Shown here one piece after another: positions 32,398 to 42,431 of a stretch of DNA of 64,000 nt. Within the stretch, counting starts at the first letter, position 1. Each line of letters starts with the position of its first letter. A program made the translations under genes and the position numbers. The stretch spans positions 2,666,001-2,730,000 of the forward strand of contig NZ_JAFJMJ010000001.1 in the NCBI RefSeq assembly GCF_017309385.1. Direction: 5' to 3'. The DNA is from Amycolatopsis sp. 195334CR. GTDB lineage: Bacteria; Actinomycetota; Actinomycetes; Mycobacteriales; Pseudonocardiaceae. The notes under the pieces are model-generated. The model was not told the origin of the DNA, ran no database searches, and saw only the letters and a program-made list of their open reading frames with translations.

Positions 32398-33429
32398 ATG
32401 CCCATCGCCACCCCCGAGGTCTACGCGGAAATGCTGGACCGGGCCAAGGCGAACGAGTTCGCTTATCCCGCCATCAACGTGACCTCTTCGGAAACCCTGA
32501 ACGCGGCCATCCGCGGCTTCGCCGAGGCGGAGAGCGACGGGATCATCCAGTTCTCCACCGGTGGGTCGGAGTTCGCCTCGGGGCAGAAGGTCAAGGACAT
32601 GGTGGTCGGGGCGACCGCGCTGGCCGAGTTCGCGCACGTGGTGGCGGACAAGTACGACGTCAACGTCGCGCTGCACACCGACCACTGCCCGAAGGACAAG
32701 CTGGACGGCTTCGTCCGCCCGCTGATCGACATCTCCGCGGAGCGGGTCAAGCGCGGGGAGAACCCGCTGTTCCAGTCCCACATGTGGGACGGCTCGGCGA
32801 TCGACCTCGACGAGAACCTGGAGATCGCGGCGGAGCTGCTGGCCAAGACCGCGGCCGCCAAGATCATTCTCGAGGTGGAGATCGGCGTGGTCGGCGGTGA
32901 GGAGGACGGGGTCGCCAACGACATCAACGACAAGCTGTACACCGCCGACGGCGACTTCGTGAAGACGATCGACGCGCTCGGTGCCGGGGAGAAGGGCCGC
33001 TACCTGCTGGCCGCGACCTTCGGCAACGTGCACGGCGTGTACAAGCCGGGCAACGTGAAGCTGCGCCCGGAGGTGCTCAAGAACGGCCAGGCGGTGGCGG
33101 CGGACAAGCTGGGCCTCGCGGCCGGGTCGAAGCCGTTCGAGCTGGTGTTCCACGGTGGCTCTGGCTCGCTGCTGGAGGAGATCCACGAGGCGCTGTCGTA
33201 CGGCGTGGTGAAGATGAACGTCGACACCGACACGCAGTACGCCTTCTCGCGGCCGATCGCGGACCACTTCTTCAAGAACTACGACGGCGTGCTGAAGATC
33301 GACGGCGAGGTCGGCAACAAGAAGGTGTACGACCCGCGGAGCTACCTGAAGGTGGCCGAGGGCGCGATGGCGAAGCGCGTGGTGGAGGCCGCTGAGTCGC
33401 TGAAGTCGGCTGGGCAGAAGTTGAAGTAG
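32398..33429 (+). CDS. fba: Class II fructose-bisphosphate aldolase
   Basis: Zinc-dependent reversible cleavage of fructose 1,6-bisphosphate in glycolysis and gluconeogenesis. 343 residues. ALHTDHCPKDKLDGF holds the catalytic Asp and Zn His, EVEIGVVGGEEDG the following ligands, AATFGNVHGVYKPGNVKL the second His block, and VFHGGSGS the phosphate loop with the last Zn His. Length and motifs fit the bacterial FbaA type. ATG 32398 follows GAGGAGG with seven-base spacing. It is followed by a family A hairpin. Confidence 0.96.
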   Translation: MPIATPEVYAEMLDRAKANEFAYPAINVTSSETLNAAIRGFAEAESDGIIQFSTGGSEFASGQKVKDMVVGATALAEFAHVVADKYDVNVALHTDHCPKDKLDGFVRPLIDISAERVKRGENPLFQSHMWDGSAIDLDENLEIAAELLAKTAAAKIILEVEIGVVGGEEDGVANDINDKLYTADGDFVKTIDALGAGEKGRYLLAATFGNVHGVYKPGNVKLRPEVLKNGQAVAADKLGLAAGSKPFELVFHGGSGSLLEEIHEALSYGVVKMNVDTDTQYAFSRPIADHFFKNYDGVLKIDGEVGNKKVYDPRSYLKVAEGAMAKRVVEAAESLKSAGQKLK

Positions 33430-33437
33430 TTTTTCGG

Positions 33438-33524
33438 GGGCCCACCCCGGTTTTTCAGGGTGACTACGGCGAAGGCCCCGATGTCAAGGCGGGAAAGATG
33501 CCTTGACATCGGGGCCTTCGCCGT
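33438..33524. terminator. Long hairpin, family A copy 2 (terminator-like repeat)
   Basis: Perfect 25-base arms at 33466-33490 and 33500-33524 with the same 9-base loop GGGAAAGAT as the copy at 5902. The outer (ACGGCGAAG) and inner (GTCAAGGC) thirds are identical to copy 1, while the central third differs at three positions, each compensated in the other arm. The 5' flank from GGGCCC is shared too. It lies between the convergent fba and membrane-protein genes. Confidence 0.87.
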
Positions 33525-33550
33525 GTTGGCGGCCCCGGCTCACCGTTTGG

Positions 33551-34768
33551 TCAGACCACGGCGTCTGGGAGGGGGGCCGGTGGTTTCCGCGGGGTGTTCA
33601 GGCGGCGGGCGATCGGGCCCGCGGCGGCCCACAGCAGGGCGACGCCTACCAGCACGAACGGCACCGTGTAGTAGTCGACCGGAGGGGCCGATTCGGTGAT
33701 GGCGTCTTCGCCGACGAAGAGGGGGCGCACTTGCGACTGCAGCCACAGCGCGCCGTAGCCGAAGGCCGTCACCAGGAGGCCGCCGACGCCCGCGGTGAGC
33801 AGGCGGTGCCCCCGGCCGATGCGGAAGGTCAGGTCCACCGCCAGGCCGACGAAGATCAGGTAGAACGGGACCGTCGAGGTCGGGAAACCGGCGCCCAGCA
33901 GCAGCGGCCAGATCACCGCCCGGTAGGCCACGTACGCCACGGCCACCGTCGTCGCGGTCCAGGGGTTCCGCACGGTGTGCCGCGCCATCGCCAGGATCAG
34001 CGCCATCACGCCGATGCCCCACACCGGGTACACCCACTCCTCGATCGGCATCGCGAAGTGGATCACCGCGTCGCGGTCGACCGGGCGGCCCATCTGCTCG
34101 GCGGCGAACTCCAGCAGCGTCGGCTCGGCGTACGGCTCACCGCGGTCCCATGAGCGCAGCTCCAGGATGCCGTACTCCTGCTGGCCGTTCGGGAAGAACG
34201 TGTTCTCCAGGAAGAAGATCCACAGCCCGGTCAGCACGGCCGAGCGCATCCGCCCCGGGGGCGCGGTCTTCAGCCAGCCGTCGATCGCGCCGGCCAGCAT
34301 GATGCCGGTGCCGATGTAGAGCAGCAGGTGCGACGGGCTCCACGCGGTCAGGTCCAGGCCGTTGACCCGGTGGTTGAGCACGTCCAGCGGCCCGGCGATG
34401 AGGAACACCACGGTGCCCGCCTGCATCAACCGCAGCGAGCGCTTGTCGCAGCCGAGGCCGGTGTAGCTGTGGATGGCCACCAGCACCACCACGATGCCGG
34501 TGCCGACGGTGTTGATCAGGTGCGGCGGGGCCAGGTCGTCGCGCAGCCACATGAAGTGCCACGACATGTCCCACGACGAGCCGATCAGCTTGAACGCGAA
34601 CGCGATCAGCCACATGCCGTAGGCGAAGTTCAGCGCCCACGGCGCGGTCGGCTGCCCGGGCGCGCCGCGCTTCCAGTACAGGCGGAAGAACAGCTTCGTC
34701 TTCGCGATCGGACTCTTCGGGATGACGTCGGGCTCGGCTTCCCCAGACGCACTCACTGCCTTCGTCAC
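33551..34768 (-). CDS. Polytopic membrane protein of unknown function
   Basis: 405 residues with about ten membrane helices. The N-terminal 45 residues are hydrophilic. Notable polar pieces in or near helices are SSWDMSWHFMWLRDDLAPPHLINTVG, AIHSYTGLGCDKR, LDVLNHRVNGLDLTAWSPSH and FFLENTFFPNGQQEYG, with several His and Asp residues that might bind metal or haem. I do not recognise the family with confidence. GTG 34768 is the chosen start because further upstream the frame is not protein-like. It converges on fba. Confidence 0.75.
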   Translation of the reverse strand: MTKAVSASGEAEPDVIPKSPIAKTKLFFRLYWKRGAPGQPTAPWALNFAYGMWLIAFAFKLIGSSWDMSWHFMWLRDDLAPPHLINTVGTGIVVVLVAIHSYTGLGCDKRSLRLMQAGTVVFLIAGPLDVLNHRVNGLDLTAWSPSHLLLYIGTGIMLAGAIDGWLKTAPPGRMRSAVLTGLWIFFLENTFFPNGQQEYGILELRSWDRGEPYAEPTLLEFAAEQMGRPVDRDAVIHFAMPIEEWVYPVWGIGVMALILAMARHTVRNPWTATTVAVAYVAYRAVIWPLLLGAGFPTSTVPFYLIFVGLAVDLTFRIGRGHRLLTAGVGGLLVTAFGYGALWLQSQVRPLFVGEDAITESAPPVDYYTVPFVLVGVALLWAAAGPIARRLNTPRKPPAPLPDAVV

Positions 34769-34882
34769 AAGGTCATCATCCCTGGTCAAGGTCACGGTCG
34801 ATAGAGCGGGCGGGTAATCGGCGCGGAAACCAGGGTTCACCCGTAAGGGTTCCGGGTTTGCCTTCCGGCGGGTGGCGACGGC

Positions 34883-34981
34883 ATGGTGGCGGCGATGATG
34901 CCGAAACGTATGGTCGCCGCCGTGCTGGTCGCCGCGCTCGTGCTGGGTGCGGGTGGGATCGTGACGAGCCTGTTCCTGTAG
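34883..34981 (+). CDS. Small single-helix membrane peptide
   Basis: 32 residues: a short charged N-terminus (PKRM) followed by one hydrophobic helix (VAAVLVAALVLGAGGIVTSLFL). ATG 34883, 34895 and 34898 are in the same frame, and GGTGGCGACGGC is the only purine-rich stretch upstream. It ends 16 bases before the DUF3151 gene and could be co-translated with it. Short ORFs of this type are easily spurious, but the helix and position favour a real peptide. Confidence 0.45.
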   Translation: MVAAMMPKRMVAAVLVAALVLGAGGIVTSLFL

Positions 34982-34997
34982 CGAGCAGAATGGCCGC

Positions 34998-35408
34998 ATG
35001 ACGCACAACCTGCTGGGACCCGACCCGACCGAACTGCCGGAGCGCACGGCCGCGCAGGCCGCGCTGGACGCCGGCACCGACCCCGCCGAGGTCGCCGCCG
35101 AGCACCCGGACTTCAGCGAGGCGTGGGCCTCGCTCGCCGAGAAGGCCTTCGAGAGCGGTGAGACCGTGGCCGCCTACGCGTACGCGCGCACCGGTTACCA
35201 CCGCGGCCTCGACCAGCTCCGCCGCGCGGGCTGGAAGGGCTTCGGCCCGGTGCCGTGGGCGCACCGGCCGAACCAGGGCTTCCTGCGCGCGCTCGCCGTG
35301 CTGGGCAAGTCGGCGCAGCGCATCGGGGAGACCGAGGAGTACGAGCGGTGCCGCAAGTTCATCGCCGACTCCGACCCGGCCGCCGCCGAAGCCACCGGCC
35401 TCGCCTGA
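34998..35408 (+). CDS. DUF3151 family protein
   Basis: 136 residues, soluble. TAAQAALDAGTDPAEVAAEHPDFSEAWASLAEKAF is TPR-like helical, then ARTGYHRGLDQLRRAGWKGFGPVPWAHRPNQGFLRALAVLGKSAQRIGE, a strongly conserved DUF3151 block. Such proteins occur near fba and purA in many actinobacteria, as here. Function unknown. ATG 34998. A family B hairpin begins two bases after the stop. Confidence 0.9.
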   Translation: MTHNLLGPDPTELPERTAAQAALDAGTDPAEVAAEHPDFSEAWASLAEKAFESGETVAAYAYARTGYHRGLDQLRRAGWKGFGPVPWAHRPNQGFLRALAVLGKSAQRIGETEEYERCRKFIADSDPAAAEATGLA

Positions 35409-35410
35409 AT

Positions 35411-35463
35411 GCTATGAGTGGGGCATTACTTGCAATCAACGCAAGTAATGCCCCACTCATAGC
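35411..35463. terminator. Long hairpin, family B copy 1 (terminator-like repeat)
   Basis: Perfect 23-base arms at 35411-35433 and 35441-35463, outer part GCTATGAGTGGGGCATTAC, loop AATCAAC. It fills the 67-base gap between the convergent DUF3151 and lipase genes. The loop and strand orientation are the reverse complement of the copy at 46697. Confidence 0.87.
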
Positions 35464-35475
35464 AATGCCCCGGGG

Positions 35476-36699
35476 TTAGAACCAGCCGCAGTTGCTCGGG
35501 GCCGGTTTGCCGGCGAAGCGGCCTTCCAGCCACAGGAACGCCTCCGGGAAGGCGCGGATCGCGCCGCCCACGTGCGTCGGCACCAGTGAGCTGCTGAACT
35601 GCACCTTCGCGCCCTGTTCACACCACTCGCGCGCCATGTCGCGCCCCTGCCCGTACGGCACGATGTCGTCGAGCGCGCTGTGCACCACCAGCGTCGGCAC
35701 CGCGGGCTTCCGCTCCCCGATCCGCTGCTCGGCCAGCCGCGACCGGTACGGCTCCTCGCCCAGGTACGCGGTCAGCGGCCGGCCGTCCTTGGTCAGCCCG
35801 GTCGACTTGGTGAACGCGTGCGCCGCGATCGCCTCGATGGTGCACTGCGTCGACACCTGGTCGAGCATCTTGTTGCCCTTGTCGTTGAGCACGCCGCGGA
35901 TGTTCAGCTCCGGGTAGGCCGCGTCCATGCTCAGCAGCGCGTACCCGAGGAACCCGGCCGCGTAGGCACCGTCGAGGTTCTTCGCCACGTCCGCCAGGTC
36001 GGCCGGGACCGCACCCGCGTACGCGCCCTTGAGCTTCAGTTCCGGCGCGTAGGCGGGCTGGAGTTCGGCCGCCGCCGCGGAAGCGCCGCCGCCCTGCGAG
36101 TAACCGGCGATCGCGACCGGACCGGCGTCGGGCAGGTTCGCCGCGTCGAGCCGCTGTGCCGCGCGGATCGAGTCGAGCACGGTGTGCGCCTGCGATTCGC
36201 GGTTCGCGTAGGTGTGCATCCCCGGTGTGCCAAGGCCTTCGTAGTCGGTCACCACCACCGCGTACCCGCGCAGCAGCAGGCCCGAGATGAACGGCCCCTC
36301 GTACTCCATGCCCGCGGCCATCGCCCGCGACGGCGCGCAGTTGTCGCCGACGCCCTGCGTGCCCGCCGCGTAGCCGATGATCGGCCGGTCACCGCCGCCG
36401 GTCCACGCCTGGTCCGGGGTGAGCACGGTGCCGGTCACCGCGATCGGCTCGCCGTGCGTGTCGCGGCTGCGGTACATGATCCGCCGCACCTTCGCCGGCG
36501 CGCGGATCAGCTTCACCGGGTCGATGAAGAACTCGGCGGGTTCGTGCTTGATGATGTCGCCGTTGTCGCCCGCGGGCAGCGGGGAAGGCGGATCGTAGAA
36601 GGATTCCGCGTTCGCCGGTGCCGCGGCGAACGACACCAGGCCCGTGAGCGTGAGGGCGGACAGGGCCGTGGCGAACGCCCGGCTGAGTGATCGGCGCAA
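35476..36699 (-). CDS. Secreted lipase-family (alpha/beta) hydrolase
   Basis: 407 residues. Signal peptide MRRSLSRAFATALSALTLTGLVSFAAAPANA with cleavage near residue 31. The body resembles secretory triacylglycerol lipases: RIMYRSRDTHGEPIAVTGTVL, the nucleophile motif GYSQGGGAS (G-x-S-x-G), the acid-residue region LVVHSALDDIVPYGQGR and a C-terminal HVGG with the His. It probably hydrolyses esters outside the cell. Divergent from a TetR regulator with an inverted repeat between, so it may be induced by its ligand. Confidence 0.9.
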   Translation of the reverse strand: MRRSLSRAFATALSALTLTGLVSFAAAPANAESFYDPPSPLPAGDNGDIIKHEPAEFFIDPVKLIRAPAKVRRIMYRSRDTHGEPIAVTGTVLTPDQAWTGGGDRPIIGYAAGTQGVGDNCAPSRAMAAGMEYEGPFISGLLLRGYAVVVTDYEGLGTPGMHTYANRESQAHTVLDSIRAAQRLDAANLPDAGPVAIAGYSQGGGASAAAAELQPAYAPELKLKGAYAGAVPADLADVAKNLDGAYAAGFLGYALLSMDAAYPELNIRGVLNDKGNKMLDQVSTQCTIEAIAAHAFTKSTGLTKDGRPLTAYLGEEPYRSRLAEQRIGERKPAVPTLVVHSALDDIVPYGQGRDMAREWCEQGAKVQFSSSLVPTHVGGAIRAFPEAFLWLEGRFAGKPAPSNCGWF

Positions 36700-36726
36700 G
36701 GTGGCTCCCCGTTGAGCTGCGCGGCT

Positions 36727-36748
36727 TTTCCGACGACAGTGTCGGAAA
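36727..36748. promoter_or_regulatory. TetR operator candidate between lipase and tetR
   Basis: TTTCCGAC (36727-36734) and GTCGGAAA (36741-36748) are perfect 8-base arms around GACAGT. It sits in the 72-base gap between divergent lipase and tetR genes, ending 23 bases before the tetR start. Confidence 0.72.
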
Positions 36749-36771
36749 TATCGTCAGGTGAGGTGGCGCAC

Positions 36772-37410
36772 ATGTCAAGACGAGTGGGCAGGCCGCGCAA
36801 GCTGCCGGTCGACGAGCAGCGCGCGCTGATCCTGGGTGCGGCCAGGCGGGTGTTCGCCGAGAGCGGGCTCCACGCGGCCACCGTCGAGCAGATCGCCAGT
36901 GCCGCCGGGCTCACCCGGCAGGCCGTCTACGAGACCTACGGCGGCAAGAAGGAACTCTTCGCCGAGGCGGTCAAGGCCACCGAGGAACTGGTGCACGCCA
37001 AGGTCGGCAAGCCCGCGCTGGACGCCTCCGAGCCGAAGCTGCGGGTGTGGGCGCGGGCGAACTACGCGGCGATGTTCGCCTTCGTCGCCGAGCACCCGGA
37101 CGCGCTACCCCTGTTGCAGCAGGCCGAACGCGCCGGCGATCCGGCGATGGACCGCGTGCGGGCCCGGCTCGCCACGATCTACGCCGAGGCGAGCCGGGCC
37201 CGGTGGGCCGCGCAGGGGGTCGAATCGGGACGCACCGACAAGGCGCTGGTGGCCATGTACTTCGCCATGACCGAGGCGCTGGTCGGGCTGAGCTGGGACG
37301 AGTCGGCGCCCGATCCGGAGGCGCTGATCGACCTGCTCACCGAGTTCACCGTGGGCGGCGTCCTGCGGTTGCAGGGGCACGCCCCGGAGATCATCGCCCG
37401 GTTGCGTTAG
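36772..37410 (+). CDS. TetR-family transcriptional regulator
   Basis: 212 residues. N-terminal HTH GLHAATVEQIASAAGLTRQAVYETYGGKKELF (about 31-62) with the usual TetR recognition helix, then a helical ligand domain. Divergent from the lipase gene and most likely controls it and itself through the inverted repeat at 36727. ATG 36772 is chosen over upstream codons because translation before it has no family similarity. The 3' end overlaps the HNH gene by four bases. Confidence 0.92.
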   Translation: MSRRVGRPRKLPVDEQRALILGAARRVFAESGLHAATVEQIASAAGLTRQAVYETYGGKKELFAEAVKATEELVHAKVGKPALDASEPKLRVWARANYAAMFAFVAEHPDALPLLQQAERAGDPAMDRVRARLATIYAEASRARWAAQGVESGRTDKALVAMYFAMTEALVGLSWDESAPDPEALIDLLTEFTVGGVLRLQGHAPEIIARLR

Positions 37411-38048
37411 CAGCGTCCGAGCATGTCGGTGAGCGCGGTCTTCTCGGCGTCGCTCACGGTCAGCTCCCACTTGTGCTTCACGCCGATCCACATCCGCGCG
37501 TAGGTGCACCAGTAGCCGGTCGACGGCGGCTTCCAGGCGTCCGGCGACTTGTCGCCCTTCTCCTGGTTGACGTTGTCGGTGACGGCGATCAGTTGCGGCG
37601 CGTCGAGGTCGTTGGCGTACTGCTCGCGCTTGTCGTCGGTCCAGCTCGCCGCGCCGGTGCGCCAGGCGGCGGCCAGCGGCACCACGTGGTCGATGTCCAC
37701 ATCGGACGGCTGCGTCCAGGTGGCGTCGTCGTACGGGCTGAACCAGCTGCCCGAGGTGGCCGCGCAGTCGGTGCCGACCTCCACGTCGGTGCCGTCGCGC
37801 TTGAGCACCGCCTCGCGGGTGTTGCAGTTGTCGCCCTGGTCGCTCCAGTGCGGGAACTTGTCGCGGTCGTACCCGTCCTGCGAACCGTCCGGCTGCACGG
37901 TCAGCTCGCCGAGCTGGGTCTGCGCGGTGCCCGCGTCCGGGATGTTCGGCGGTTCGGCGGAGGCGATCCCCGGCAGGCCCGCGACGAGCAGGGCGGAGAC
38001 TCCGAGCGTGGTCAGTGCGGTGCGGGCGGTGCGGCGGTGCAGGGTCAC
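37407..38048 (-). CDS. Secreted HNH endonuclease family protein (DUF1524-type)
   Basis: 213 residues. Signal peptide with cleavage after GIASA (about residue 31). The domain has DCAATSGSW, VDIDHVVPLAAAWRTGA (HNH-type His-His core), DLDAPQLIAVTDNVNQEKGDKSPDAW (the Asn and following residues) and WCTYARMWIGVKHKW. This is the pattern of actinobacterial secreted HNH/DUF1524 nucleases. Two Cys pairs suggest extracellular disulphides. It probably degrades extracellular DNA; target unproven. Confidence 0.9.
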   Translation of the reverse strand: MTLHRRTARTALTTLGVSALLVAGLPGIASAEPPNIPDAGTAQTQLGELTVQPDGSQDGYDRDKFPHWSDQGDNCNTREAVLKRDGTDVEVGTDCAATSGSWFSPYDDATWTQPSDVDIDHVVPLAAAWRTGAASWTDDKREQYANDLDAPQLIAVTDNVNQEKGDKSPDAWKPPSTGYWCTYARMWIGVKHKWELTVSDAEKTALTDMLGRC

Positions 38049-38151
38049 CAGGTCACCTCTCGATCAGCTGTTGGGAACTTTCTGACCTTGACTCACATGG
38101 GTGAAGCTAGCAACGCTGCGAAGTGAACAGTAGGTGCTTTCGTCTGGTGGC

Positions 38152-40177
<2,026 letters not shown>

Positions 40178-40220
40178 GGGCGGCGGGAATCCCGGCGCGG
40201 CGACGGCGGTTGCCCAGGGC

Positions 40221-41153
40221 ATGACCCTGGGAATCGCTATCGCCCCGGCCGCCGGTGCGGTCAACGCCGTGGACGACGTGGTCGGCCAGGCCCGCCGCGC
40301 GGCGGCCGCCGGTGTCCGGTCGGCCTGGTTCGGTCAGCTCTTCAGCTACGACTCGATCACGCTGGCGACGGTGGTCGGCCGCGAGGTGCCGGAGATCTCG
40401 GTCGGCGTGTCCGTGGTGCCGATCGCCGGACGGCACCCGCTGCTGGTCGCTTCGCAGGCGCAGACCGCGCAGGCGGCCACCGGCGGGCGCTTCACCCTCG
40501 GCCTGGGGCTGGGGGCGCCCGCGTTCGCCGAGCCGGTCTACGGCGTGCCGAACGACCGGCGGATCACGCGGCTGCGGGAGTTCCTGACCGTGGTGCGCTC
40601 GGTCTTCGAGACGGGCACGGCGTCGTTCGACGGCGAGCTGATCACCGCCAAACCGCCGATGACGGCGAAGGTGGCCGGCGCGGCACCGGTGCCGGTGGTG
40701 GTCGCCGCGATGGGGCCGCAGGCGCTGCGCGTCACCGGTGAACTGGCGGACGGCACGATGCCGCTGCTGGCCGGGCCGAAGGCGCTGGCGAACCACATCG
40801 TGCCGTCGATCAGTGCCGCGGCGGAGGCGGCGGGACGGCCGGCGCCGAAGATCATCGCCGCGTTGCCCGCGCTGGTCACCTCGGCGGTGGAGACCGCGCG
40901 GCAGCGGGTTGCCGAGCAGACCGCGTTCTACGACGGGATCCCGTCGTACCAGCGGATCATCGAACTGAGCGGGGCGTCGAAGGCGGCCGAGCTCGCGGTG
41001 GTCGGTGACGAGGAGACGGTCGCCGCGGAGATCCGGCGCTACTTCGACGCGGGGGCCACGGAGGTGGTGGTGACGCAGTCGGATCTGGCCGGTACCGCGG
41101 ACCAGTTGCGCACCTGGCGCCTGGTCGGCGAACTGACCCGCTCGGTGGGCTGA
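40221..41153 (+). CDS. LLM-class flavin/F420-dependent oxidoreductase
   Basis: 310 residues. TIM-barrel luciferase-like fold with VRSAWFGQLFSYDSITLATVVGREV, GVSVVPIAGRHPLLVASQAQTAQAATGGRFTLGLGLGAP (given here as the phosphate-binding strand region) and VVAAMGPQALRVTGELADGTMPLLAG, as in TIGR03564-type F420 enzymes. Substrate unknown. The start is ATG 40221 immediately downstream of purA, with a 43-base gap, so the two may share a transcript. Confidence 0.88.
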   Translation: MTLGIAIAPAAGAVNAVDDVVGQARRAAAAGVRSAWFGQLFSYDSITLATVVGREVPEISVGVSVVPIAGRHPLLVASQAQTAQAATGGRFTLGLGLGAPAFAEPVYGVPNDRRITRLREFLTVVRSVFETGTASFDGELITAKPPMTAKVAGAAPVPVVVAAMGPQALRVTGELADGTMPLLAGPKALANHIVPSISAAAEAAGRPAPKIIAALPALVTSAVETARQRVAEQTAFYDGIPSYQRIIELSGASKAAELAVVGDEETVAAEIRRYFDAGATEVVVTQSDLAGTADQLRTWRLVGELTRSVG

Positions 41154-41212
41154 GCCTCGGCCCGTTTCGGTGAGCGGAACGTCGCCTTCGCCGGGTGGCA
41201 CCCGCCGCTCAT

Positions 41213-41246
41213 CATGGGACGCCCCCAACGGTGGAGGCGTCCCATG
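41213..41246 (+). promoter_or_regulatory. Stem covering the RBS and start codon of the MFS gene
   Basis: CATGGGACGCC (41213-41223) pairs perfectly with GGCGTCCCATG (41236-41246), loop of 12. The right arm holds the last bases of GGTGGAGG and the whole ATG start codon (41244-41246). In RNA this would hide the start. In DNA it could be an operator. The left arm also has an ATG in the same frame (41214). Confidence 0.6.
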
Positions 41247-42431
41247 AAACCCTCGGCGGTACTTCCCCTCTGCTGGGCCGCGGTCCTGCTCGACGGCTTC
41301 GACCTGGTGGTGCTCGGCACGGTCATCCCGGTGCTGCTGGAGGACAAGGTGTGGGGCTTCACGCCCGGCACCGGCTCGGCGGTGTCCACCGTCGGCCTGG
41401 TCGGGATGATGCTCGGCGCGCTCGCGATCGGCACGGTCACCGACACCATCGGCCGCCGCAAGGCGCTGATCTACGCGGTCGCCGGGTTCTCCTTCTTCAC
41501 CCTGCTCTGCGCGTTCGCCCCGTCCGCGCTGGTCTTCGGCATCCTGCGGTTCCTCGCCGGCCTCGGCCTCGGCGGCTGCCTGCCGACGGCGATCACCCTG
41601 GTCACCGAGTTCTCCAGGGGCAAGGTCGGCGGCGCGGCCACCACGATCATGACCGGCTACCACGTCGGCGCGGTGCTCACCGCGCTGCTCGGCATCGTGG
41701 TGCTGCCCGCCGCGGGCTGGCGCTGGATGTTCGTCATCGGCGCGGCGCCCGCGCTCGTGCTGGTCCCGCTGATGGTCAAGTACCTGCCCGAGTCCGAGGT
41801 CTTCGAGAAGGCCGAGAAGGTCGGCCTCAAGGCCGTCAGCGGCCTCTTCAAGGGCGGTTTCCTGCGCGCCACGCTGGCCTTCTGGGTGGCGTCGTTCATG
41901 GGCCTGCTGCTGGTCTACGGGCTGAACACCTGGCTGCCGCAGATCATGCGCGTGGCCGGGTACGAACTCGGCGCGGCACTGGCGCTGCTGCTCACGCTCA
42001 ACGTCGGCGCGATCGTCGGGCTGGTGGTCGCCGGGCGGGTCGCGGACCGCGCCGGCGTGCGGCCGTCGACCATCGCGTGGTTCGCCGCGGGCGCGGTCTT
42101 CCTGGCCCTGCTGAGCGTCCGGCTGCCGACCCTCGGGCTCTACGCCGCGGTGTTCCTCGCCGGGTGCTTCGTGTTCAGCGCCCAGGTGCTGGTCTACGCC
42201 TACGTCGGGCGGACCTACCCGGCCGAGGGCCGCGCGACCGGGCTCGGCTGGACCGCCGGCATCGGGCGGCTGGGCGCGATCACCGGGCCGCTGCTGGGCG
42301 GCGCCCTGCTGTCGGCCGGAATCGCCTACCCGTGGGGGTTCTACGTCTTCGCCGGGGTGGGCGCGCTGGGCGCCCTCGCCGTACTGGCCGTGGGCGCCCG
42401 CGCCTTGACCCTTACCCAGCAGCCTCGATAG
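41244..42431 (+). CDS. MFS transporter (aromatic acid/organic anion type)
   Basis: 395 residues with about 12 helices. DGFDLVVLGTVIPVLLEDK in helix 1 is the sequence of the aromatic acid:H+ symporter (AAHS) type, with a D-G-F-D motif. GTVTDTIGRRKALIYAV is motif A, and loop 6-7 is YLPESEVFEKAEKVGLK. The likely cargo is a benzoate-like or other organic acid, but the class also includes efflux carriers. ATG 41244 has GGTGGAGG seven bases upstream and is masked by a stem. It overlaps the convergent GDPD gene by 20 bases. Confidence 0.85.
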   Translation: MKPSAVLPLCWAAVLLDGFDLVVLGTVIPVLLEDKVWGFTPGTGSAVSTVGLVGMMLGALAIGTVTDTIGRRKALIYAVAGFSFFTLLCAFAPSALVFGILRFLAGLGLGGCLPTAITLVTEFSRGKVGGAATTIMTGYHVGAVLTALLGIVVLPAAGWRWMFVIGAAPALVLVPLMVKYLPESEVFEKAEKVGLKAVSGLFKGGFLRATLAFWVASFMGLLLVYGLNTWLPQIMRVAGYELGAALALLLTLNVGAIVGLVVAGRVADRAGVRPSTIAWFAAGAVFLALLSVRLPTLGLYAAVFLAGCFVFSAQVLVYAYVGRTYPAEGRATGLGWTAGIGRLGAITGPLLGGALLSAGIAYPWGFYVFAGVGALGALAVLAVGARALTLTQQPR

